From Ruminococcus sp. (GTDB lineage: Bacteria; Bacillota; Clostridia; Oscillospirales; Ruminococcaceae), in NCBI GenBank assembly GCA_016290875.1, contig JAEEVL010000010.1, positions 26,620 to 90,619 on the forward strand: DNA of 64,000 nucleotides, read 5' to 3'. Below the pieces are notes generated by a model, which saw nothing but the letters and a program-made list of their open reading frames with translations, had not been told where the DNA came from and made no database searches. Both the position numbers and the translations under genes were made by a program. Of the stretch, positions 45,597 to 53,260 are shown piece after piece (positions within the stretch are counted from its first letter, which is position 1; the number at the start of each line of letters is the position of its first letter).

Positions 45597-46305
45597 AGTT
45601 CACCTCTGCTGTTATATCAACTGGATCTTGACCTGTCCGGAAATGAGCGTGTATATATTTCAAATGAATAGTATTCTGCTGTTGACAGGTCCGTAAACGC
45701 TCTGCGTTTTTATACATAATATTATACATTATCATTATACTACATTCTGTGAAAAAAATAAAGTGGAAAAAGGCGGAATTTGACGAAATACCAAAAAATT
45801 AGACAAATAGCTGTATTTAGTGTATATTTTAGGGATATAACTGTACGAAAATAGGGCGAATGTCTGATATGCTGTTATCGCGGTATTCCGGTAGCTTATC
45901 CCGCTGTTTTCTGTCGTTTATACATCTTGTAGAAAATCTGGCGTATTATTCACTTTTTACAGTTAAATTAATAAAATAAAATGAAAATGTGAAAATTAAC
46001 TGATTTCGATTATTATTGCAGTTTGACAGTTGAAATTCGCCTATTTATCGACAAATAGTGATATCATCGTACGTGGTATACAATCTGTATACAATTCACA
46101 CTTGTTTTGACTCTTCTGTAACGCGCTTTTGCCCTGAAATTCTGCGCCCAATTGTGCAAATGCACGAAACCACGCGATTTACAAAAAGTTCACAAATTAT
46201 TCTCACGTTTTACAAATTGTTATAGTATAATCTAATTAAAGAAACACGAAGAAAATATATAACATCTGCAATCACTTTACAAATTGTATTTTAGGAGGTG
46301 CTGTT
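45597..46305. other. AT-rich divergent spacer between the activase gene and the LRR-DUF4214 gene
   Basis: 709 bases with no supported gene. Near the minus-strand gene there is a TATAAT at 45734-45739 with a poor -35, and an inverted pair GACCTGTC/GACAGGTC (about 45630 and 45685) in its leader. TATACAAT occurs twice near 46077-46094. Toward the plus gene, three copies of a TT(T/C)ACAAATT word lie between about 46190 and 46290, with a TATAAT around 46225. No riboswitch recognised. Confidence 0.5.
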
Positions 46306-48009
46306 ATGAAAAAGGTCATTTCTTTATTAATGTCACTCATAATCACTGGTGGTGCTGTACCGATAGCTCAGTACTTTGATCAGAATTCCTCTATCATAGC
46401 AAGCGCATCCGATTGGTGCGGCGATTATAAAAACGGAACAATAACCGTAAACTTCTACTCAGATGGTCACGCAGAAGTTGCAAAGTGCGAACCGTCAGCA
46501 AAAGGCGATATAGTAATACCCGAAGTTTTAGGAAACGCCACAGTTACAGAAGTTAACGACGCTGCATTCCAGGGTTGTATCTACGTTGAAAGCATAACTC
46601 TCCCCGATACGGTAACTTCTATCGGTAAAGAAGCATTCGGCGACTGCAGAAGCCTTAAATCTATAAAGCTTCCTGAAAGCCTCGAAGAGATAGGCCCGAC
46701 AGCATTTGCAGGATGTACAAGCATCAGAAGCATAGAGATCCCCGAAAACGTTACTAACATCGGACAGGCTGCTTTCTGGAAATGCTCACGCCTCAAGTCA
46801 GTCAATATCCCTGAAGGCGTTACAGATATACATTATATGACATTCGCAAATACCCAGATCAAATCCATAACACTTCCTAAGTCAGTACAGAGAATAAGCC
46901 GCTCAGCATTCGATAACTGTAATATCCTCGAATCTATAACTATAATGAATACCAATTGCATTATCGGAGCATTCGATACAAGAGCAGACATAAACACTGA
47001 TGACGGCAAATATATAAATGTCAAAGCTGACAATATTATAAATATGGATCCCGAATCCATCACAATGTACTGCGCCCCCGATTCCACAGCATATGAATAT
47101 GCTTTTTATAAAGGCATGAAAATAGGCTCTATCGGAGAGAGCACAACTACAACATCAACAACAGTTTCTACAACAACAACTACTACAACTACAACGACAA
47201 CAACATCCACTACTTCAACTACAACAGTCAAGCCCGCAACAACCACAACAACTACAACTTATGCACCTACAGCTGAAGGCTTCGTAAGAAGAATGTACAA
47301 CATCGTTCTCAACCGCGAAGCTGATCCCGCCGGTCTCAAGAACTGGACAACTCAGCTCAACAACCGCACAAAAACCGCAGCCGATATCATCATGGCTTTC
47401 TTCAACTCAAACGAGTACCAAAAGAGAAATAAAACTTCCGAGCAGATGGTCATCGACTGCTACAAGGCAATGCTCAACCGCGAACCCGACGCAGTCGGCA
47501 AGGCTAGATGGACAAAATATCTCGATACCGGAATGACTATCCAGGTCGTGTGCAAAGGCATCGTAGGAAGCTCAGAATTCAAGAACTTATGTAAATCCTA
47601 CGGTATCACACCCGGTACAATAACTATAAAGTATGCAAGAGACGAAAACTATGAAAGAACTGCATTCGTATACCGCCTCTATCTCAACTGCCTCGGAAGA
47701 ACTCCTGACAATTCCGGTCTTGAAAACTGGTGCAAGAACCTCAAGAATGGTACAACAGGCGCACAGGCAGTCAAAGGATTCTTCACAAGTAAAGAATTCA
47801 CAGGTAAGAACCTCTCCAACCGCAGCTTCGTAGAAATCATATACCGCACGATGCTCGGCAGAGCCGGCGATACTGCTGGTCTTAACAGCTGGACAAAACA
47901 GCTCGCAAACGGCAAATCCCGCACCGACATCATCAACGGCTTCCTCTTCAGCGGAGAGTTCAAGAAGCAGTGTGCAAATGCTGGCATAAATGTTGGCAGC
48001 AAGATCTGA
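46306..48009 (+). CDS. Secreted BspA-like leucine-rich repeat protein with DUF4214 module
   Basis: 567 aa. A signal peptide (about 1-34) is followed by LRR_5 repeats (about 70-215; units such as IGKEAFGDCRSLKSIKLPESL), then an almost pure Thr/Ser linker (about 283-322). The C-terminal part (about 325-560) holds four tandem DUF4214-type units (EGFVRRMYNIVLNREADPAGLKNW and relatives). The LRR part suggests adhesion or substrate binding; DUF4214 function is unknown. The same C-terminal module is repeated in the CAP-domain protein at 53.3-54.5 kb. Strong TAGGAGGTG site. Confidence 0.9.
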   Translation: MKKVISLLMSLIITGGAVPIAQYFDQNSSIIASASDWCGDYKNGTITVNFYSDGHAEVAKCEPSAKGDIVIPEVLGNATVTEVNDAAFQGCIYVESITLPDTVTSIGKEAFGDCRSLKSIKLPESLEEIGPTAFAGCTSIRSIEIPENVTNIGQAAFWKCSRLKSVNIPEGVTDIHYMTFANTQIKSITLPKSVQRISRSAFDNCNILESITIMNTNCIIGAFDTRADINTDDGKYINVKADNIINMDPESITMYCAPDSTAYEYAFYKGMKIGSIGESTTTTSTTVSTTTTTTTTTTTTSTTSTTTVKPATTTTTTTYAPTAEGFVRRMYNIVLNREADPAGLKNWTTQLNNRTKTAADIIMAFFNSNEYQKRNKTSEQMVIDCYKAMLNREPDAVGKARWTKYLDTGMTIQVVCKGIVGSSEFKNLCKSYGITPGTITIKYARDENYERTAFVYRLYLNCLGRTPDNSGLENWCKNLKNGTTGAQAVKGFFTSKEFTGKNLSNRSFVEIIYRTMLGRAGDTAGLNSWTKQLANGKSRTDIINGFLFSGEFKKQCANAGINVGSKI

Positions 48010-48076
48010 CATAAAACGACAACTACATTGCAGATGTTATGATTTCATCCACCTCCTAACAACTGGCAAAAAAGAA

Positions 48077-48109
48077 GCGCAGTATGGCAAAACATACTGC
48101 GTTTCTTTT
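48077..48109 (+). terminator. Terminator of the LRR-DUF4214 gene
   Basis: GCAGTATG-GCAAAA-CATACTGC followed by GTTTCTTTT. Confidence 0.8.
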
Positions 48110-48112
48110 AAA

Positions 48113-48147
48113 AACAAGGCAGTCACGGCTTTTCAGCCGCAACTGCC
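48113..48147 (-). terminator. Terminator of the VanY-type peptidase gene
   Basis: Minus strand GGCAGT..CGGC-loop-GCCG..ACTGCC followed by TTGTTTTT; convergent with the preceding terminator. Confidence 0.7.
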
Positions 48148-48158
48148 ATTACATATAT

Positions 48159-49274
48159 TTATTCCTGAGGTTCTGCTTCTGTTTCTTCCGGAACTTCTGT
48201 TTCGTCAGGCTGAGTTTCAGCAGGAGCAGTTTCAACTTCAGCAGTTATCTTTTCATCCTTATATACTGTTACGATGAATCCGCTGTAATTGTTTCCTGAG
48301 ATCTCATACTTGTATCCAGTTGGAACAGGCACGGTAGTTTCCTCAGCACCATCATCAGAAGGCACAAAGTATACTTCAATATGCTTTCCGCCGTCTACTG
48401 TAAATTCAAGGTGTTCGCCTGAATATGGGTGCTGCTCGACAAGAGTTTCATACTCCTCGAGACAGATGCCGTTCTTAGCCATGTAGAACGCATGAGGAAC
48501 TCCGACATATCGGAAATGCCATGGTTCATACTGTATCTTGGTTATATCGCTCTTGCTCTCAGGGTATCTGAGAATGAAGCCGTACTTCCAGCAGTTTCCA
48601 TTGAACCATGAATAATCACCAGTACCATCGTAATCAGCATAATGGTCATCATAATAGAGAGAAAAATCAAAAGCATATCCGGTCTCATGTTCACTGTAAC
48701 CCGGCTTTGCAACTCTTGTAGAATCGTCCTCGCCGGTCTCGGCAAGATCAGCTTCGTAGAGCTGCTGCTGGAATGCAGTTGAACGGTAAGAACCATATAT
48801 TACAAGCGTATCAAGCTGATACTCGTCATAGAAAGCTTTTATCATATCAGCCATAGGCTCATATGCTGCACGGAGGATAGTATAGGAACTGTCAACTGTG
48901 CTGAAAACGTTTTCCAGACCGCGCTCAACATTTGCATCATATATACCTACAAGATCCTCGTTTCCGCTTGTGAAATACTGGTGATCCTCGTTTACGAGGA
49001 TAAGATCTCCGGCAAACTTGTCCTTGGTCTTAACAGACTTGGAAGTATATATTATCTTGTTAGGATCAAATTCTTCTGTTGATACCTCTGTCGGCTCGGT
49101 GACTTCGACATCTGCCTTATCCTTATAGGAATTGGTAGATACCGTATTACTGCGGTCCATCACACCTTTGACACCGACGGCACCTATTATAAGGAGAGCA
49201 GCACATATAGCCAACTCAGTAAGATGTTTGGTCCTGCGTATACTCTTTTCCTTGCTAATTTTTTTCTTTGGCAT
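48159..49274 (-). CDS. Membrane-anchored D-Ala-D-Ala carboxypeptidase, M15/VanY family
   Basis: 371 aa. A basic N-terminus and one membrane helix (about 20-38) put the catalytic part outside the cell. The M15B domain (about 125-280) has SEHETGYAFDF with His196 and Asp203, and YEPWHFRYVG with Glu250 and His253, the zinc ligands and catalytic base. It trims the terminal D-Ala from peptidoglycan stem peptides. The tail (about 310-371) is Glu/Pro/Thr-rich and acidic. No VanRS-like regulators are near, so a housekeeping role is more likely than resistance. Confidence 0.9.
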   Translation of the reverse strand: MPKKKISKEKSIRRTKHLTELAICAALLIIGAVGVKGVMDRSNTVSTNSYKDKADVEVTEPTEVSTEEFDPNKIIYTSKSVKTKDKFAGDLILVNEDHQYFTSGNEDLVGIYDANVERGLENVFSTVDSSYTILRAAYEPMADMIKAFYDEYQLDTLVIYGSYRSTAFQQQLYEADLAETGEDDSTRVAKPGYSEHETGYAFDFSLYYDDHYADYDGTGDYSWFNGNCWKYGFILRYPESKSDITKIQYEPWHFRYVGVPHAFYMAKNGICLEEYETLVEQHPYSGEHLEFTVDGGKHIEVYFVPSDDGAEETTVPVPTGYKYEISGNNYSGFIVTVYKDEKITAEVETAPAETQPDETEVPEETEAEPQE

Positions 49275-49759
49275 TATATTCTCCTGACTGCCGCATATGA
49301 ACGGCGCTTTTGTTCATACGCCCCTGAAGGCGTTTATATATCTATCAGAACACATTATAACACATTTCATTTGCAAAATACAGTACCTTTAAGCAATATT
49401 TGTCAATATGACAAACGAATACATATTTGCAAAGGCTGAATTTGTGCAGTATATCAAAAGCATGGTTTCCCACATTTTTACGATATTACTGCCCATTGTG
49501 TATTATTAATAAAATCAGTAACACATTATTGTGTACACCGTTGTTAATATACAAAACATAGACTCGATTTGTTACTAATTGCACAATGTTAAAAAAAACT
49601 CTTGAAATATGTATAATAAAATGTTATAATGTATGGGTGAGAATATGTCCGGAATTTTTTCGGAATTATGCCGAAAGACAAGCAGCTTTTCCGGTCATCT
49701 GTTGTGTATCAGGGGACACAGCGGGTGGTACTATTTTTACAGTTAAGGAGTGATTTTCA
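49275..49759. other. Divergent spacer with promoter and long leader of the MPQM-repeat gene
   Basis: 485 bases. Left part: leader of the VanY-type gene with small GC-rich hairpins (GAACGGCGC... and GCCCCTGAAGGCG near 49300-49335). Centre: AT-rich. Right: a promoter at 49602-49630, then about 120 bases of leader with CCGGAA/TTCCGG-type complementarity (about 49648-49702). No known riboswitch pattern recognised. Confidence 0.5.
49602..49630 (+). promoter_or_regulatory. Sigma-A promoter of the MPQM-repeat gene and mscL
   Basis: TTGAAA (49602-49607), a 17-base spacer and TATAAT (49625-49630). Confidence 0.75.
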
Positions 49760-51376
49760 ATGAAATGTCCTCAATGTGGAAACGAAAATCCGCCGAAACT
49801 CAAATTCTGCGTTAACTGCGGTATGAACCTTGAAAACCCGCAGGAAGTAAACTACGAACAGGTCGATATGGGAGGCTATCATTCTGAGGAAGAATCCAAT
49901 GCCGGCGGCTTCAAATTCGGCAGCGGTACCTTTACTATCAGCGACAGAGCCCCCAAAGAGTCCTCGTCTGATCTATATACCGCCGATGAGCTGAACGATG
50001 ATGATGAAGAATTCGACTTCAGCAGCTTCGACGAACCGTTTATCCCCAAGCTCGACACTGAAAGAGTCGCTCTCCCTCAGAGCGGACGACAGCCGAACGG
50101 AATGCCTCAAATGGGTGGAATGGCTCCGATGGGCGGAATGCCGCAGATGAATGGTATGCCTCAGATGGGTGGTATGCCGCAGATGAACGGTATGGCTCCG
50201 ATGGGTGGAATGCCTCAGATGAACGGTATGGCTCCGATGGGCGGAATGCCACAGATGGGCGGTATGCCGCAGCAGGGTGGAATGCCACAGATGGGCGGTA
50301 TGCCGCAGCAGGGTGGAATGCCTCAGATGAACGGTATGCCGCAGGAAGGCGCTCCTCAGCTGAACGGTATGCCTGTATACGGTCAGCCTATGATGTACGG
50401 CCAGCCGCAGATAATAGGTTACGATCAGAATGGTCAGCCTATCTACGGTCAGGCTCCTATGATGTACGCTCAGCCGCAGATAATAGGTTATGATCAGAAT
50501 GGTCAGCCTATCTACGGTCAGGTACCTATGATGTACGCTCAGCCGCAGATAATCGGTTACGATCAGAATGGTCAGCCTATCTATGGTCAGGCACCTATGA
50601 TGTATGCTCAGCCGCAGCCGGCTGAAAACGCAGATCCTACGCAGCCACATATCCAGCAGCCTATGGGCTTTCCGGGTGCTCCAGTTCAGGGAATGAACGG
50701 TATGCCGGCATACGGTGCACCTCCCGTGCAGCCGCAGCAGCCCCAAAAGAAAGAAGAACCCGATCACGTTGATGTTCCCGATGATTTCTGGGAATTCTTC
50801 GACGGCGGAAAGTCCACAAAACACGCCGATAACGACGGTATGGACGACTTCTTCGGCAAGCACAGCAACGATATGGGCGGCGTTTCAGCAGACGGCTCAG
50901 ATATGGGACGCCTAAAGAAATTTGAGAAAAAGCGAGTTGACTATATGGGCGATACGCCCCTCGTTGATGCAAGCAAACTCAACCCCAACGATTCTCCGAA
51001 ATACAACAAAATGTTCATGCGTAAGACTGACACAGTCAACGCTGATGATCTTCAGGCAAAGGAACAGGTCCACAATCAGGACCGTATGAGAGTTACAAGA
51101 GAAGTTGATGCAAATCAGCTCAATTCCTATGAGCGCTACAAATCACGCGTAACAATGAATGCTGCCGGCGAAGCTGATGCAGATCAGCTCGAAACATATG
51201 TTCGCCAGCGTTCAGAATCCCTTATGTCAGGTGATGTAAGTGCTGTTGAAGCTCTTCCTAAGAAAAAGACTACATATAACGACGAGATCGACGCTATCGA
51301 GCTCCCGGAATATATGAAAGCCAGAAAGTCCGTAAGGGACGATCAACCGGAAATTCCCGGCTTGCCGGAAATTTAA
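49760..51376 (+). CDS. Zinc-ribbon protein with Met/Gly/Pro/Gln tandem repeats
   Basis: 538 aa, no signal peptide or membrane segment. A zinc ribbon (CPQCGN ... CVNCGM, residues 3-22) and an acidic stretch come first. Residues about 114-200 are repeats of GGMPQM, GGMAPM and NGMPQM words. Residues about 217-285 contain three copies of a 24-residue unit (IIGYDQNGQPIYGQ plus MMYAQP). The C-terminal half is charged, with DDFWEFFDGG and three related blocks around VDASKLN, VNADDLQ and VDANQLN. Function unknown; it looks like a scaffold with a disordered, phase-separation-prone middle. Followed 35 bases later by mscL. AAGGAGTG ribosome site. Confidence 0.8.
   Translation: MKCPQCGNENPPKLKFCVNCGMNLENPQEVNYEQVDMGGYHSEEESNAGGFKFGSGTFTISDRAPKESSSDLYTADELNDDDEEFDFSSFDEPFIPKLDTERVALPQSGRQPNGMPQMGGMAPMGGMPQMNGMPQMGGMPQMNGMAPMGGMPQMNGMAPMGGMPQMGGMPQQGGMPQMGGMPQQGGMPQMNGMPQEGAPQLNGMPVYGQPMMYGQPQIIGYDQNGQPIYGQAPMMYAQPQIIGYDQNGQPIYGQVPMMYAQPQIIGYDQNGQPIYGQAPMMYAQPQPAENADPTQPHIQQPMGFPGAPVQGMNGMPAYGAPPVQPQQPQKKEEPDHVDVPDDFWEFFDGGKSTKHADNDGMDDFFGKHSNDMGGVSADGSDMGRLKKFEKKRVDYMGDTPLVDASKLNPNDSPKYNKMFMRKTDTVNADDLQAKEQVHNQDRMRVTREVDANQLNSYERYKSRVTMNAAGEADADQLETYVRQRSESLMSGDVSAVEALPKKKTTYNDEIDAIELPEYMKARKSVRDDQPEIPGLPEI
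50099..50615 (+). repeat. Coding tandem repeats (MPQM words and 24-residue units)
   Basis: DNA-level repeats lie within the preceding gene: 18-bp-type units such as GGCGGTATGCCGCAG at about 50099-50360, and three 72-bp units at about 50408-50615. The three large copies are very alike at base level, so copy number may vary between strains. Confidence 0.85.
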
Positions 51377-51411
51377 TAAATATTCCAGAAGAAAAAGGAG
51401 AAAAAGTCTGA

Positions 51412-51807
51412 ATGAAAAAGTTTATTGAAGAATTCAAAGCATTCGCCCTTAAAGGCAACGTAATGGATATGGCTATCGGTGTTATCATCGGTGCTGCATT
51501 CGGCGACATCGTTACCGCATTTACTGAGGATTTCATCAACCCTCTCATTGCCTGCATCGGAGGCGCTGAGGTTGGCGGAACTATCAAGCTCGGCGACACT
51601 GGTCAGTACCTCAACTGGGGACATTTCGTAACAGCCGTTATCAACTTCATCATTATGGCATTCTGTATATTCCTTATGATGAAAGCTGTAAACAGAGTAA
51701 TGGCTATCGGCAAGAAGAAGGAAGAGGAAAAGCCTGCTGAGCCTCCGAAGGAAGAGGTTCTCCTCACAGAGATCAGAGATCTCCTCAAGGAACAGGCTAA
51801 GAAGTAA
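51412..51807 (+). CDS. mscL: Large-conductance mechanosensitive channel
   Basis: 131-aa membrane protein opening under high membrane tension to release solutes. The N-terminal FIEEFKAFALKGNVMDMAIGVIIGAAFGDIV is the family signature and first helix, with the second helix near 80-100 and a charged C-terminal helix (KEEEKPAEPPKEEVLLTEIRD, in part). Length is typical. AAAGGAG lies about 11 bases before the ATG. Confidence 0.96.
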   Translation: MKKFIEEFKAFALKGNVMDMAIGVIIGAAFGDIVTAFTEDFINPLIACIGGAEVGGTIKLGDTGQYLNWGHFVTAVINFIIMAFCIFLMMKAVNRVMAIGKKKEEEKPAEPPKEEVLLTEIRDLLKEQAKK

Positions 51808-51821
51808 TTCATATATCTTCC

Positions 51822-51855
51822 AAGTGCAGATCACTACGATCTGCACTTTTCTTTT
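51822..51855 (+). terminator. Terminator of mscL
   Basis: AAGTGCAGATC-ACTAC-GATCTGCACTT followed by TTCTTTTT. Confidence 0.9.
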
Positions 51856-51872
51856 TGACAGATACTGCACTG

Positions 51873-52721
51873 TCAGAACAGACCTCGCACATCATTAATG
51901 CTCAGTGCAGGGTGAAGAGCAAGATTTATCCCGAATGCTATCAACTGCGATGCTCTTTCCGTCAGACGGTCAACATCTCTCGGCGTTACCATCATATTTG
52001 GCGAATCTGCATCTGTATCGGTTCCCGTAAGGCTCCGGACTATCGTGTGCATATCCACAACAGTTGGAACTCCCACAGCTATCACAGGAACTCCAAGCTG
52101 CTTCTCCGAAAGTTCCTTACGTGCATTTGAAACTCCGCTTCCAGGTGATATACCGGAATCCGTTATCTGTATAGCTGTTCCGAGCCTGCTTATATCCGAA
52201 CAGGCAAGAGCATCTACCGCGATTATCCCTGACGGACGGAGCTGTTCCGCAAGCGCACGCACTATCTCAGCTGTTTCTATGCCAGTCTGCCCAAGAACTC
52301 CTCCGGCTATTGAACTGACTCTCCGAAGCGATATCAGAAAAGCATCTTCATCGCTGCCAAGTTCGTCTCTGAGGTGCCGTGTAGCAAGTATCTTTGATGC
52401 AGTCTGAGGTCCTATCGCATCGGGCGTTATATCGTTATTTCCGAGTCCGACGACAAGTATGTCGCCATCAGGAACGAGCCTGCTTAGTTCACCTGCGAGT
52501 TCTTGAACCATATCCTCATAATCATCGGCAAATCTGCTGAGAGTCCGCCCTTCAAGCGTGATATAGCGTCCTTTTCCCTTGCCGAGCGTCTCAAGGCAGC
52601 TGTCATCATCAATGACTATTTCCGTTATATCAAAGGCTCTGCCGCGCTTCTCTCTGCGGACTCCCGCCGGCAGTCTGTCATCATAAAAACTCTCTACTGC
52701 AAGATCTGTTCTTATTCCCAT
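51873..52721 (-). CDS. gpr: Spore protease GPR (germination endopeptidase)
   Basis: 282-aa A25-family protease that degrades small acid-soluble spore proteins in germinating spores. The N-terminus MGIRTDLAVE holds the known processing site before LAxE, with a propeptide of only about six residues. The aspartates of the active site are Asp101 in ITPDAIGP and Asp170 in IIAVDALAC. The C-terminal GVPTVVDMHTIV and DVDRLTERASQLIAFGINLALHP match the family. ATG 52721 follows GGAGGG. Its normal position next to rpsT, as in many sporulating Firmicutes, supports the call and implies sporulation ancestry. Confidence 0.94.
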   Translation of the reverse strand: MGIRTDLAVESFYDDRLPAGVRREKRGRAFDITEIVIDDDSCLETLGKGKGRYITLEGRTLSRFADDYEDMVQELAGELSRLVPDGDILVVGLGNNDITPDAIGPQTASKILATRHLRDELGSDEDAFLISLRRVSSIAGGVLGQTGIETAEIVRALAEQLRPSGIIAVDALACSDISRLGTAIQITDSGISPGSGVSNARKELSEKQLGVPVIAVGVPTVVDMHTIVRSLTGTDTDADSPNMMVTPRDVDRLTERASQLIAFGINLALHPALSINDVRGLF

Positions 52722-52790
52722 ACGCCCTCCGTTGTGCATTATGCTTTAATTTGACATAGTTTTCCCCGATAATACTTTCAATTTTGCCTA

Positions 52791-52819
52791 TTGCAAAACC
52801 TGACAGGAAATGTTATAAT
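52791..52819 (+). promoter_or_regulatory. Sigma-A promoter of rpsT
   Basis: TTGCAA (52791-52796), a 17-base spacer and TATAAT (52814-52819). Confidence 0.8.
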
Positions 52820-52836
52820 TAATAATGTCTCAGTAT

Positions 52837-52916
52837 GATAAGTGTGCGTTGCACTTATCAGGAGTACACCCTATGTACTCTATTATCTGTTTATTGCGGA
52901 GATATATACAACCGCA
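52837..52916 (+). promoter_or_regulatory. Structured rpsT leader with three hairpins
   Basis: GATAAGTG-N7-CACTTATC (52837-52859), GAGTACA-N5-TGTACTC (52862-52880) and TGCGG-N12-CCGCA (52895-52916) in the leader of about 115 bases before the Shine-Dalgarno site. It may be a site for S20 feedback control, as leaders of ribosomal protein genes often are; no known motif matched. Confidence 0.5.
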
Positions 52917-52939
52917 TAATCTCAAGGAGGTGTAACAAA

Positions 52940-53200
52940 ATGCCGAACATCAAATCTGCTAAGAAGAGAGTAAAGGTTAACGCTACTAAGGCTGCTGCTA
53001 ACAAGGCAAGAAAGTCTAATCTCAAGACTATCCTCAAGAAGGCTGACGCTGCTGTAGCAACTGGCGCTGCTGACAAGACAGAGGCTATCAAGGTAGCTAT
53101 CAAGAGAGTAGATCAAGCTTGCGCTAAGGGTCTTATGCACAAGAACAAGGCTGCTAGAAAGAAGTCTCAGCTCGCTAAGAAGCTTAATGCTGCTGACTAA
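52940..53200 (+). CDS. rpsT: 30S ribosomal protein S20
   Basis: 86-aa basic helical protein binding 16S rRNA. MPNIKSAKKRVKVNATKAAAN is the typical start and KGLMHKNKAARKKSQLAKKLN the typical end. ATG 52940 has AAGGAGG upstream. Codon use is strongly biased, as for highly expressed genes. Confidence 0.98.
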   Translation: MPNIKSAKKRVKVNATKAAANKARKSNLKTILKKADAAVATGAADKTEAIKVAIKRVDQACAKGLMHKNKAARKKSQLAKKLNAAD

Positions 53201-53222
53201 GCTCTTTTAAACAATAAATCAA

Positions 53223-53260
53223 CCCCCTGTGTATCTCACAACACAGGGGGCATTTTGTTT
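53223..53260 (+). terminator. Terminator of rpsT
   Basis: CCCCCTGTGT-N8-ACACAGGGGG followed by a T-rich tail. The stem also lies directly after the convergent CAP gene and may serve both. Confidence 0.85.

Noticed and set aside
48159..49274. VanY as part of a vancomycin-resistance cluster
   Set aside because: No vanRS, vanH, vanX or D-Ala-D-Lac type ligase is nearby, and the window's Ddl has the Tyr typical of D-Ala-D-Ala ligases.
49631..49759. Riboswitch in the leader of the MPQM-repeat gene
   Set aside because: Some stems are possible, but no known c-di-GMP, c-di-AMP, magnesium or other consensus could be matched.
50099..50615. CRISPR-like regular repeats
   Set aside because: The repeats are multiples of three inside a continuous coding frame and encode MPQM words and 24-residue units; there are no unique spacers.
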